Positions 1 through 7,094 of a stretch of 23,114 bases of DNA are shown piece after piece (within the stretch, counting starts at the first letter, position 1; each line of letters opens with the position of its first letter). Source of the stretch: an uncultured Actinomycetes bacterium. Its GTDB lineage: Bacteria > Actinomycetota > Actinomycetes > Nanopelagicales > Nanopelagicaceae. Location of the stretch: positions 1 through 23,114 of the forward strand of contig CAIJHZ010000161.1 in the NCBI GenBank assembly GCA_903820565.1, written 5' to 3'. The notes below the pieces were generated by a model. It saw only the letters and a program-made list of their open reading frames with translations, made no database searches and was not told the origin of the DNA. Made by a program: the position numbers and the translations under genes.

Positions 1-107
1 CTGTTCCCGCGGATTGCTCCGGGTGGGAGTTACCCACCGCCTTGCTCTGCGAAGTCCGGACTTTCCTCGGTGTCTTGCGACAACGCGGTGATCCGGGCGA
101 CTCTTCT
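1..107 (-). ncRNA. rnpB: RNase P RNA (bacterial type A), 5' part, cut by the window edge
   Basis: Read on the minus strand, positions 68-51 give GAGGAAAGTCCGGACTTC, the conserved bacterial RNase P RNA segment containing the 5' half of helix P4. It is followed by a GGTGGGTAACTCCCACC hairpin and by CCGCGGGAACAG, in the order typical of actinobacterial rnpB. RNase P RNA is the catalytic subunit that trims 5' leaders from pre-tRNAs. Only about the first 105 nt lie in the window; the rest continues past position 1. The 5' end at 104-107 is estimated from the -10 element at 114-119 and could be off by several bases. Confidence 0.93.
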
Positions 108-113
108 GTGTAA

Positions 114-143
114 AGGATACGGCAGATATACAGGGCCAAGCAA
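114..143 (-). promoter_or_regulatory. Probable rnpB promoter
   Basis: On the minus strand TTGCTT (143-138) and TATCCT (119-114) are separated by 18 nt, and the predicted start falls at about 104-107, just ahead of the conserved RNase P RNA core. It sits in the 70-nt gap after the upstream TolB-like gene, so rnpB probably has its own promoter. The match to consensus is moderate. Confidence 0.45.
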
Positions 144-177
144 TCGAGTTTTATGCGCTCAAAGTATTGAGTTTCAA

Positions 178-1179
178 TCACTTTGTGTAAGTAAAGGAAG
201 TCCAAGCAGGTCCGAGCTCTTGCTGATGACTATTTATATCCCCATAAAGGTCGTCAATATTTACTACCTTTTTAGCCTTTAAATCCGCAATCACTAGGTT
301 GTATCCGCCCTTCGGAATATTTACATCACCGCTTACTAAAAAGATGAATTCTTTTGCATCTTGATATGGATAAGAATCAGATGAATCCCACGTGTCATTG
401 TTGAAGAAGAGATCAGTCGATGGACGGCCATCATAATAACCCCAGCGAATACCATCATGTTTGGAGTCTTCCACTCGAGTGAAAAGGAAGCGCTCATTAT
501 CAACTCCGATTGGGTAATACGAACTCTCTCCACCTATGCCAGGATCCATCAACTGGTCCCCTGCTGCAGTCTTTAAAAATATCTTTCCCTGTCGCTCAAA
601 GAGAATATCAATTCCGTTTGTGCGGTAATAAGGCATTGAAGATTCCGCTTCGCCAATACTCAAATACGTTTTTGCTCCACCGGTTCTTGGGACAGTTGCA
701 AGCACTCCATCTTCCTTATAGACGATGGTTTTTCCATCGGGTGAAAACTTCGGATCTTCATCTCGTTTCCCATTTGCTCCAGTGAGGTTAATTGGATTAC
801 TCCACTGCGAATCATTCCAATGCGAGATAAAAACATCCCAGTCATATTGAGGTATCCCATCAATATCGGGCAAGCCAGCTGCTGATCCCATAAAGGTTAA
901 ATACTGACCATCGCTACTTACGTGCGCATTTATTGGTGAAACTACGGTGGTCCAGTTTTTATTAATCTGATTAAAGTCGCCGGATTTCAGATCAAGGCTC
1001 CACATCGTGGCATCCCATGATGCGTAATCTGAATAACGGTGAAAAAACAGCGTTCCACTGAGATCATGAATATCGGCACCGGCTGGTTTAACCATATATA
1101 TAGCGCCGGTAATCAAGGATGCCGCTACTAGGCCAGCAATCAAGCGTGCCTTGCCACTTAGTTGATCCATTCGCACCAT
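178..1179 (-). CDS. Exported TolB-like beta-propeller (PD40 repeat) protein
   Basis: The 333-residue product has a basic N-terminus, a hydrophobic stretch at about residues 12-32 (LIAGLVAASLITGAIYMV) and a possible cleavage site after AGA. It is therefore exported or tethered by an N-terminal anchor. The rest is beta-rich with PD40/TolB-type repeats: DEDPKFSPDGKTIVYKE is a textbook repeat, and HVSSDGQYLTFMG is another. Such propellers usually bind proteins or ligands; no catalytic motif is visible. The start chosen is ATG at 1179, because GGAG lies 7 nt upstream; a second ATG at 1170 would be too far from it. A possible -10 (GATAAT, 1199-1194) lies just upstream. The gene is divergent from the amino-sugar operon, but nothing in its sequence ties it to sugar uptake. 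The fold assignment is fairly safe; the function is unknown. Confidence 0.7.
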   Translation of the reverse strand: MVRMDQLSGKARLIAGLVAASLITGAIYMVKPAGADIHDLSGTLFFHRYSDYASWDATMWSLDLKSGDFNQINKNWTTVVSPINAHVSSDGQYLTFMGSAAGLPDIDGIPQYDWDVFISHWNDSQWSNPINLTGANGKRDEDPKFSPDGKTIVYKEDGVLATVPRTGGAKTYLSIGEAESSMPYYRTNGIDILFERQGKIFLKTAAGDQLMDPGIGGESSYYPIGVDNERFLFTRVEDSKHDGIRWGYYDGRPSTDLFFNNDTWDSSDSYPYQDAKEFIFLVSGDVNIPKGGYNLVIADLKAKKVVNIDDLYGDINSHQQELGPAWTSFTYTK

Positions 1180-1231
1180 CTGAACTCCACATCATTATCA
1201 AAATAGTTCTGGGAATAGCCCCTAGTTGCTA

Positions 1232-1259
1232 TTGACCTTAGCGATTGTATCTGTAAGGT
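1232..1259 (+). promoter_or_regulatory. Probable promoter of the amino-sugar uptake operon
   Basis: TTGACC (1232-1237) and TAAGGT (1254-1259) are separated by 16 nt. The -35 is a good match and the -10 keeps only the TA...T positions. The predicted start near 1266 gives a leader of about 70 nt before the binding-protein ATG at 1338, which has a Shine-Dalgarno AGGAG. The -10 lies inside the first operator-like palindrome, as expected for a repressed promoter. Confidence 0.5.
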
Positions 1260-1290
1260 TTCCTAACACAAAGAGGTAGGTTTCCTAACA
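1252..1290 (+). promoter_or_regulatory. Two tandem palindromic operators, probably for the ROK repressor
   Basis: A 15-base unit GGTTTCCTAACACAA occurs exactly twice, at 1257-1271 and 1279-1293, 22 bp apart (about two helical turns). Each copy completes an inverted repeat. TGTAAGG-TTT-CCTAACA (1252-1268) has 6 of 7 arm positions paired, and AGGTAGG-TTT-CCTAACA (1274-1290) has 5 of 7. The deduced half-site is CCTAACA. The first site covers the -10 and the second lies just downstream of the predicted start. Assigning them to the ROK regulator encoded at 4594-5811 is an inference from position and from that family's use of palindromic sites. Confidence 0.6.
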
Positions 1291-1337
1291 CAATGGCCGA
1301 GGGTCCAGCGTGGATCTACCGGATGACAGGAGAAATA

Positions 1338-2702
1338 ATGCAAAAGAAACGTTTATTCGCTTCTTTCGCAGTCACGGCGCTAGTTGCTGGCAGCCTCGTT
1401 GCCACTTCTAGTGTCGCGACGGCTGCGACTCGAAGCGTTACCGTTTGGGCACCGTACACAGGTGGAAATCTAGATTTGTGGAACGCGGCAATCAAGCGCG
1501 TTGAAGCAGATAATCCAGGTTTGAAAATCACCTCCGTTGGAAATATTGATATGGCGAAGTCACTTGCCGCTATCAACGCTGGCAATGGTCCAGACATTTC
1601 AGTTTCAAATGGCAATGGAAACGTTGGATGGTTCTGTGGTTCTGGCGCATGGCAGAAACTCAATGTCTTAATGGCCGGCAAGAATGGCCTTAATGTAAAG
1701 ACAACTTTCAACGCATCGGCAAATGCTTCAGCGGTCTCAAATAACGTTCGCTGTGCATTGCCATTGGGCTCTGAAGTATTTGCGTTTTACTCAAATAAAG
1801 ATTTACTTGCTAAGGCTGGATTTACACATCCACCTAAGACAACAACTGAACTTCTAGAATATTCAAAGAAGCTCACCACATTTAATTCTGATGGCAGCAT
1901 CAAAACAGCAGGCTTCTTGCCTTGGGCTGGTTACTACGGATTCGATATGGATGCGATGTGGCTAGGTCAAATGTTTGGTGCTAAGTGGTACGGCGGAGAC
2001 CAAAAGGCCGCATTCGCATCAGACCCAAAATGGGCTCAAGCATTTAATTGGCAGAAGAATTTCATCGCAACTGTTTATGGTGGCGGTAACTTCGATACTG
2101 GCAGCAAGCTGCTTACTAAATTCGTTGCAGCTAAGGGCGGTGAATGGGGTACTGAGCACGACTTCATGACTGGCCGTGTCGCTATGAAGTGGGATGCAAA
2201 CTGGATGGGACCTATGTTCTGTACTGGTGATGACTGGGCAATGGCAGATAAGTGCACCGCTAAGTACGAGTTCACTATTTCTGGCTTCCCTGTTTCACCT
2301 GAATTAGTATCAAAGTACGCAGGTTCAGGCGTTGTTGGCCAAGCCCAGATGGGTATCTCAAAGGGCTCAAAGAATGTTAAGGATGCATGGATCGTCTTGA
2401 AAGCTATAGCAACTGATACAAAGTTTGCTTCAGCTTGGGATTCAGCAAACGGCGCACCTTCTTCTCTATTGTCTAAGGATGCTCGCCCAGCGAAATATCC
2501 TGCTTGGTATCAGCCAATTTATGATGTTGTAGAACATCCAATGTCGGCTTACCATATTGTGAAGAACACTGGCGAACACCAAGAAGAAGCTCTAGTTCAG
2601 AACTTGATGGCTTCTTGGCAAGCTGGTGACACACCAAACATCAAGTCAGCACTTGCTGATTTGGCTAACAAGGTGAATCAAATTATCGCGAGAAATAACT
2701 AA
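1338..2702 (+). CDS. ABC transporter substrate-binding protein, CUT1 sugar type
   Basis: The 454-residue product is an extracytoplasmic solute-binding protein of family 1 (MalE-like), which captures a sugar outside the membrane for the two permeases that follow. It begins with a signal peptide: basic MQKKR, a hydrophobic core at about residues 6-25, then an Ala-rich ATAAT site near 30. The mature part opens with VTVWAPYTGG, the usual first beta strand (VTVW...), and is rich in aromatic residues suited to sugar stacking (AYYGFDMDAMW-type segments). An upstream in-frame ATG at 1293 exists, but 1338 is preferred: AGGAG sits 6-7 nt before it and the signal peptide starts there. The signal peptide has no lipobox cysteine, which is unusual for a Gram-positive binding protein. 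The co-operonic GH84 and kinase suggest N-acetylhexosamine substrates. Confidence 0.88.
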   Translation: MQKKRLFASFAVTALVAGSLVATSSVATAATRSVTVWAPYTGGNLDLWNAAIKRVEADNPGLKITSVGNIDMAKSLAAINAGNGPDISVSNGNGNVGWFCGSGAWQKLNVLMAGKNGLNVKTTFNASANASAVSNNVRCALPLGSEVFAFYSNKDLLAKAGFTHPPKTTTELLEYSKKLTTFNSDGSIKTAGFLPWAGYYGFDMDAMWLGQMFGAKWYGGDQKAAFASDPKWAQAFNWQKNFIATVYGGGNFDTGSKLLTKFVAAKGGEWGTEHDFMTGRVAMKWDANWMGPMFCTGDDWAMADKCTAKYEFTISGFPVSPELVSKYAGSGVVGQAQMGISKGSKNVKDAWIVLKAIATDTKFASAWDSANGAPSSLLSKDARPAKYPAWYQPIYDVVEHPMSAYHIVKNTGEHQEEALVQNLMASWQAGDTPNIKSALADLANKVNQIIARNN

Positions 2703-2711
2703 TCAGCGATA

Positions 2712-3683
2712 ATGCAAATAACTAATGTGATGGCATCCTTCTCTCCGCGCAAGCGGAGAGAAGGTGCCCTTGCACCTGCGCGCAAGAAATTAAAAGTTCC
2801 ATACGTCTTTATATTCTTGTGCATGTCACCATGGATCTTCGGAATTCTGTTTTTTACCGTATACCCAATGGTTACCAGTTTTTATCAATCTTTCACTAAA
2901 TTTAATCTGATCGACAAGCCAGAATGGGTGGGTTTAGAAAACTTTCACCGTATGTTTTTTGAGGATTCGGATTTCTGGTTAGCGCTAAAGAATACGGTCT
3001 GGATTTCAGCGATTAGTATCCCCCTACGAATTGCCTTTGCAATGTTTACCGCTTGGGTATTAACCAAGCCAAAGCGTGGAAGTAGTATCTACCGAACAAT
3101 TTTCTTCTTGCCATCTATGGTGCCGACTGTTGCAGCCTCTATGGTATTTACATATATTTTTAATCCAGCCTATGGACCAATTAACCGTGGACTCGAAGCA
3201 ATTGGTATTAAAGAGCCACCATTTTGGTTTATGGACCCTAAGTGGTCTAAGTGGGGGTTGATTCTCTTGGGTCTATGGGGAATCGGCGACACAATGATTA
3301 TTTATTTGGCCGGCTTGCTTGATGTACCAAAGTCACTCTACGAAGCAGCAAGCCTTGAAGGCGCTACGCCGTGGCAATCATTTCGATATGTGACGCTACC
3401 TATGATGACTCCAGTCATTTTCTTTTCTTTCGTAACAGGCGTAATCGGCAGTTTCCAGTACTTTACTCAGGCCTATGTGGCTTCTGGTCAAGTAAATGAC
3501 TACTCACACTCGATGTATTTCTACGCAACTCATATTTATTTCACCGCTTTTAGAGCGTATGAAATGGGATACGCCTCTGCCTTGGCCTGGGTTTTGTTAG
3601 TAATTACCTTGATTTGCACGCTGATAATCCTTAAGACTCAAAAACGATGGGTCCACTATCCGAACGGATCACTATTCAAATGA
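2712..3683 (+). CDS. CUT1 sugar ABC transporter permease, MalF/UgpA-like
   Basis: Inner-membrane channel subunit of 323 residues with about six membrane segments. The first (VPYVFIFLCMSPWIFGILFFTVYP) follows a basic tail. The cytoplasmic EAA loop, which contacts the ATPase, reads EAASLEGATPWQSF from about residue 211. It follows the binding protein by 9 bp. The start is uncertain: ATG at 2712 and ATG at 2730 are both in frame and neither has a convincing Shine-Dalgarno site, while a perfect hairpin covers 2737-2764 just inside the coding region. It would pair with the permease at 3680. No ATPase gene follows, so a shared MsiK-type ATPase encoded elsewhere is presumably used, as is common for actinobacterial CUT1 systems. 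Confidence 0.88.
   Translation: MQITNVMASFSPRKRREGALAPARKKLKVPYVFIFLCMSPWIFGILFFTVYPMVTSFYQSFTKFNLIDKPEWVGLENFHRMFFEDSDFWLALKNTVWISAISIPLRIAFAMFTAWVLTKPKRGSSIYRTIFFLPSMVPTVAASMVFTYIFNPAYGPINRGLEAIGIKEPPFWFMDPKWSKWGLILLGLWGIGDTMIIYLAGLLDVPKSLYEAASLEGATPWQSFRYVTLPMMTPVIFFSFVTGVIGSFQYFTQAYVASGQVNDYSHSMYFYATHIYFTAFRAYEMGYASALAWVLLVITLICTLIILKTQKRWVHYPNGSLFK
2737..2764 (+). promoter_or_regulatory. Perfect 12-bp RNA hairpin with GCAA tetraloop at the binding-protein/permease junction
   Basis: CCTTCTCTCCGC (2737-2748), GCAA (2749-2752) and GCGGAGAGAAGG (2753-2764) form an uninterrupted 12-bp stem closed by a GNRA-type loop. It starts 35 nt after the binding-protein stop and lies in the first codons of the permease. 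No U-tract follows, so it is not an intrinsic terminator. A likely role is to protect the upstream binding-protein message from 3' exonucleases and to damp permease translation, giving excess binding protein. The role is inferred; the structure is directly visible. Confidence 0.65.
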
Positions 3684-4585
3684 GTACCGCGCTGAGTCAC
3701 CTAAGTCCTGAGAAAATTGCTGAAATCGAATTACATTCGAAGATAGCTCGACGCAAAAAGAGATGGAATGACTTCCTCGAAATGGTTGGCAACCATTCAG
3801 TATTAATTGTCTTATCAGTGATCTTTATAATGCCGCTTTACCTTGTCATTGTTATTTCGTTAATGAATAAGGGCCAAGCAGAAACTCGCTCAATCTGGCC
3901 TTCACCATTTATGTGGCATAACTACCTTGATGTTTTCACTGCTGTTCCATTTCTAAAGTGGACTCTTAACACACTCTTTGTTTCAGTAATGGGAACAATT
4001 GGTGTCGTTGTCTCAAGTGTTCCACCAGCATATGTCCTTTCACGACTACAGTGGCGAGGTCGTAACACAACCTTTGTTATTATCTTAGGAACCATGATGT
4101 TGCCAGGGCAGGTAACTATGATTCCGGTCTACATAATTTTCTCTAAGCTTCATTGGATTCCATCATTTCTTCCTTTAATTGTCCCGAGCTTTTTCTCAAG
4201 TGCATTCTCGATTTTCTTACTTCGCCAGTTCTTTACGAGCATTCCCGATGAAATCTCTGATGCCGCTCGAATTGATGGATGTAGTGAGTTCAAGTTAATG
4301 ATGCGAATCGTCGTCCCCCTTGCTAAGCCCGCAATAGCTGCCATCGCGCTTTTTGCATTCCTTGGCTCATGGAATGACTTCTTCGGGCCATTGCTCTATC
4401 TGGTCGAGAATGAAGATCTCTGGACCCTAGGTATCGGGCTCAATGCCTTCCAGGGTCTGCACCATGTTCAAACAAACATGCTGATGACCGCATCAGCCCT
4501 GTTCATGGCTCCCGTCATAATCATCTTCTTTTTCAGCCAGAAAGTTTTCATTGAAGGCGTTACCCTCACTGGCGTAAAGGGGTAG
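3680..4585 (+). CDS. CUT1 sugar ABC transporter permease, MalG/UgpE-like
   Basis: Second channel subunit, 301 residues. It has a basic cytoplasmic N-terminus (KIARRKKRW), a first membrane helix (SVLIVLSVIFIMPLYLVIVIS), the MalG-family segment NTLFVSVMGTIGVVVSS, and the EAA loop in the form DAARIDGCSEFKLMMRIVVP from about residue 194. ATG at 3680 is chosen because it makes a 4-bp ATGA overlap with the previous stop, the usual translational-coupling arrangement. A longer in-frame ORF opens at 3647 but would overlap the upstream gene by 37 bp. With the permease at 2712 it forms the heterodimeric translocation pore. The substrate cannot be told from the permease itself. Confidence 0.9.
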   Translation: MSTALSHLSPEKIAEIELHSKIARRKKRWNDFLEMVGNHSVLIVLSVIFIMPLYLVIVISLMNKGQAETRSIWPSPFMWHNYLDVFTAVPFLKWTLNTLFVSVMGTIGVVVSSVPPAYVLSRLQWRGRNTTFVIILGTMMLPGQVTMIPVYIIFSKLHWIPSFLPLIVPSFFSSAFSIFLLRQFFTSIPDEISDAARIDGCSEFKLMMRIVVPLAKPAIAAIALFAFLGSWNDFFGPLLYLVENEDLWTLGIGLNAFQGLHHVQTNMLMTASALFMAPVIIIFFFSQKVFIEGVTLTGVKG

Positions 4586-4593
4586 CAAATCCT

Positions 4594-5811
4594 ATGAAAA
4601 ATACAGCAGTAGGAATCCCAGCGATTCCGTCACTTCTCCGCGAAATTAACGAACGCCGGGTTATCGATGTGTTGCGCTCAAATGGAGCACTTCATGCTGC
4701 TGAAATTGCACGTTTAATTGGATTATCAAAGCCAACAACAGCAGATATCTTGCGAGGCTTAATCAGTTATGACTTGATTCGTGAAGTAGAACCTGGTCAA
4801 GGAGATTCTAAGCGAGCTAGGTTTGTATATGAAGCAATTAGCGACACAAAAGTTTCTCTAGCAATTGACATTGGGACTCGCTTTATCCGCGCTGCGGTGG
4901 GAGATCTTAATTTATTAAAGCGCGGAGAGGTTTCTATCCCTGTTACTTCACTAAAGCTAAGTGGTCTTACTAAAGTTATGCACCAGGCAGTAGATCAAGT
5001 CTTGAGGGAGTCTGGCTTTAAACTAAGAGATGTTGCTGCCATCACCGTTGGCACGCCGGGTGTAGTTGATCAAAAAAGTGGCATAGTTTCTATTGCGGGA
5101 ACCATAAGCGCGCTCGACGGAGTTAATCTTGCAGAATTGATTAAAAAAGAGTTTGGAATTTATCCAACTGTAGAAAATGATATTAATTTAGTAACCGTCG
5201 GTGAGCAGAGCGCTGGTCATGGCGTCGGTATAGATAACTTTGCAGTTCTTTCTGTGGGATCTGGGTTAGGTTCTGGCATAGTTCTTAATGGCACTTTACA
5301 CCGCGGCCATCGCGGTGCAGCAGGTGAAATTTTCTATGTTCCTTTTGGTGATCCATTAGATACTCATCGCAGTGCAACAAATCCATCCGGTGACCGCATT
5401 GCAGAAATCACTCGCGATCTTGCAAAGAAGTTCAAAAATTCAATTTTATCCGAGCCTTATTCAACGATCGATATCCTTAAAGCCGCTAAAGATGGGGATC
5501 CGCTAGGGCGGGCTGTTATCGATCTAGAAGCTGAGCGCATCGCACTCTATGTTGCTGCCATATCGGCGATCGTCGATGTCGAATTAGTTGTCTTATCTGG
5601 TGGCATTGGCCGGCAAGCAGAGTTCTTCATTACCCCTATTCGCACATTAGTTAATAAAATTCTTCCCTTTCCGCCAAGAATCGAGATTTCCCAGTTAGGC
5701 GATAGCGGCATTTTGGTTGGAGCCTTGGGGATTGCCACGGCTCAAGCATGTGATGTTGTTTTTCAAAACCAGACTGGCGGTATCTCAAAACCAACAGCTG
5801 GGTCAATGTAG
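4594..5811 (+). CDS. ROK-family transcriptional repressor (NagC/Mlc/XylR type)
   Basis: 405 residues in two parts. Residues 15-66 form a winged helix-turn-helix (VIDVLRSNGALHAAEIARLIGLSKPTTADILRGL); from residue 88 there is a ROK sugar-kinase-like domain with the phosphate loop LAIDIGTRFIRAAVGD, VENDINLVTVGEQ and VGSGLGSGIVLNG...GHRGAAGEI. ROK repressors bind palindromic operators and release them on binding a sugar or sugar phosphate. Placement between the transporter and the enzymes points to control of this operon, perhaps through the CCTAACA sites at 1252-1290. The cysteine cluster (CxCGxxGCxE) that binds structural zinc in most ROK proteins is absent; after GAAGEI the chain runs into FYVPFGDP with no cysteines. 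Its stop shares one base with the next start codon (TAGTG). Confidence 0.88.
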   Translation: MKNTAVGIPAIPSLLREINERRVIDVLRSNGALHAAEIARLIGLSKPTTADILRGLISYDLIREVEPGQGDSKRARFVYEAISDTKVSLAIDIGTRFIRAAVGDLNLLKRGEVSIPVTSLKLSGLTKVMHQAVDQVLRESGFKLRDVAAITVGTPGVVDQKSGIVSIAGTISALDGVNLAELIKKEFGIYPTVENDINLVTVGEQSAGHGVGIDNFAVLSVGSGLGSGIVLNGTLHRGHRGAAGEIFYVPFGDPLDTHRSATNPSGDRIAEITRDLAKKFKNSILSEPYSTIDILKAAKDGDPLGRAVIDLEAERIALYVAAISAIVDVELVVLSGGIGRQAEFFITPIRTLVNKILPFPPRIEISQLGDSGILVGALGIATAQACDVVFQNQTGGISKPTAGSM

Positions 5812-7094
5812 TGAAGATTGCCGTAATTGGCGGTGGTTCTACTTATACCCCCGAGCTCATCGATGGCATTTTGCAACGTCATGACCGGTTGCCTGTTTCG
5901 ATTATTCATCTGATTGATATTGATTTAACGCGACTAACAATAATTGCCGCATTTGCCAAACGAATGGTGAAAGCAGCTGGCCGCGATATTGACATTGAAT
6001 ACTCAACTGATATTCGTTTAGGTATTCGAGGTGCATCATTTGTAGTGAGTCAATTTCGGGTCGGAAGTCAAAAGGCACGTCATCGCGATGAAATGCTCGG
6101 CCGTAAGTATGGATTAGTTGGACAAGAAACAGTCGGTGTTGGCGGATTCGCAAAGGCACTTCGTACTATTCCAGTTGCCCTCAGTATTGCTCAGATTATT
6201 CAAGAAGAAGCACCGGATGCAATCTTGCTCAACTTCACTAACCCCGCGGGCCTAATCACACAAGCTCTAAAGACTCACGCACCATTAGTGAAGTCAATTG
6301 GTTTGTGTAATGTTCCATGGAATACCCGCATTGAAATTGCAGAAGCCCTGAGTGTGGCCGCTGACTCTGTGGAATTTGATTATGTTGGCCTCAATCATCT
6401 TTCGTGGATTCGTGGCGTGAAAGTGGATGGTATTGATCGTTCGACCGACGCAATAGCAGCATTTCGCGGTCTGACAATAAATAAGGCAACTCCTGGCGAC
6501 TCCCCTGCATGGATTCAAAGCACCATCGATTACTTACAGGCAATTCCAAATTACTATCTTCTCTATTACTACGAGGAGCGTGCTTGGATCGACTATCAGC
6601 ACAGTAATCCAACTCGGGCAAGTGAAGTTATAAAAATTGAGGAAATTTTGTTGGAAAAATTCGCAGATGAGTCTTTAGTTACTAAGCCAGAAGAGTTAAT
6701 GGAGCGCGGGGGCGCCTACTACTCAGATTCTGCGGCCGAACTCATGGCAGATATTCATAATGATGCGGGCACCATTCACATCGTAAATACCCTCAATAAT
6801 GGTGCTGTTGCTGGGTTTCCTGATGATGCAGTGATGGAGATCCCTGCAACTATTACCAAAAATGGCGCTAAAGCGATCACATTGAACCCAATGCGTGAAG
6901 ATATCGATGCCTTAGTTCGTACTGTTAAAGACTTTGAAATGTTAACTATCGATGCTGCAGTGACAGGAAGTGAGCACAGTGCACTTCTGGCACTTTTGGC
7001 TAACCCCATCGGTCCCGATAGTTCACAAGCCCGTGAGCTCTGGAGAGATTTACGTTCTGAAAATAATGGCTTGATTGGACTGTTCAATGAGTGA
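5811..7094 (+). CDS. Glycoside hydrolase family 4 (6-phospho-beta-glucosidase/LicH/ChbF-like)
   Basis: GH4 enzymes hydrolyse glycosides, mostly 6-phosphorylated disaccharides, by an NAD+- and Mn2+-dependent oxidation-elimination mechanism in the cytoplasm. The 427-residue length is normal. Visible motifs are the N-terminal dinucleotide-binding GGGSTYTPELIDGI, then GLVGQETVGVGGFAKALRTIPV, NFTNPAG (substrate/metal loop), Cys166 in GLCNVPWN and His196 in GLNHLSW, the two metal ligands of the family. The GQET and GGFAKALRTIP blocks resemble the beta-glucosidase branch rather than alpha-galactosidases. In E. coli the chitobiose operon uses a GH4 enzyme (ChbF), which fits an amino-sugar locus. There is no PTS here, so a phosphorylated substrate would have to come from the neighbouring kinase. 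The start is GTG, overlapping the ROK stop by one base. Confidence 0.88.
   Translation: MKIAVIGGGSTYTPELIDGILQRHDRLPVSIIHLIDIDLTRLTIIAAFAKRMVKAAGRDIDIEYSTDIRLGIRGASFVVSQFRVGSQKARHRDEMLGRKYGLVGQETVGVGGFAKALRTIPVALSIAQIIQEEAPDAILLNFTNPAGLITQALKTHAPLVKSIGLCNVPWNTRIEIAEALSVAADSVEFDYVGLNHLSWIRGVKVDGIDRSTDAIAAFRGLTINKATPGDSPAWIQSTIDYLQAIPNYYLLYYYEERAWIDYQHSNPTRASEVIKIEEILLEKFADESLVTKPEELMERGGAYYSDSAAELMADIHNDAGTIHIVNTLNNGAVAGFPDDAVMEIPATITKNGAKAITLNPMREDIDALVRTVKDFEMLTIDAAVTGSEHSALLALLANPIGPDSSQARELWRDLRSENNGLIGLFNE

Noticed and set aside
1..282. 70-codon plus-strand frame starting at 70
   Set aside because: It runs across the RNase P RNA gene, the rnpB promoter and the end of the TolB-like gene on the opposite strand; no coding features.
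1293..1337. Upstream in-frame ATG for the binding protein (15 more residues)
   Set aside because: It would place non-signal residues before a complete signal peptide, it lacks a Shine-Dalgarno site, and it abuts the operator repeats; ATG at 1338 has AGGAG.
1316..1711. 131-codon minus-strand frame over the signal-peptide region of the binding protein
   Set aside because: Shadow of the real gene; no Shine-Dalgarno, no recognisable domain.
2693..2726. Direct repeat AAATAACTAAT at 2693-2703 and 2716-2726
   Set aside because: Eleven AT-rich bases at the end of one gene and the start of the next; probably chance or slippage, with no partner copies nearby.
4594..5811. Possibility that the ROK protein is a glucokinase rather than a regulator
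   Set aside because: A clear N-terminal helix-turn-helix and a length of 405 residues fit a repressor; ROK kinases lack that domain and are near 300 residues.
5811..7094. Reading the GH4 protein as a malate/lactate dehydrogenase because of the NAD-binding start
   Set aside because: GGGSTYTPELIDGI, NFTNPAG, and the Cys166/His196 metal motif are specific to GH4.
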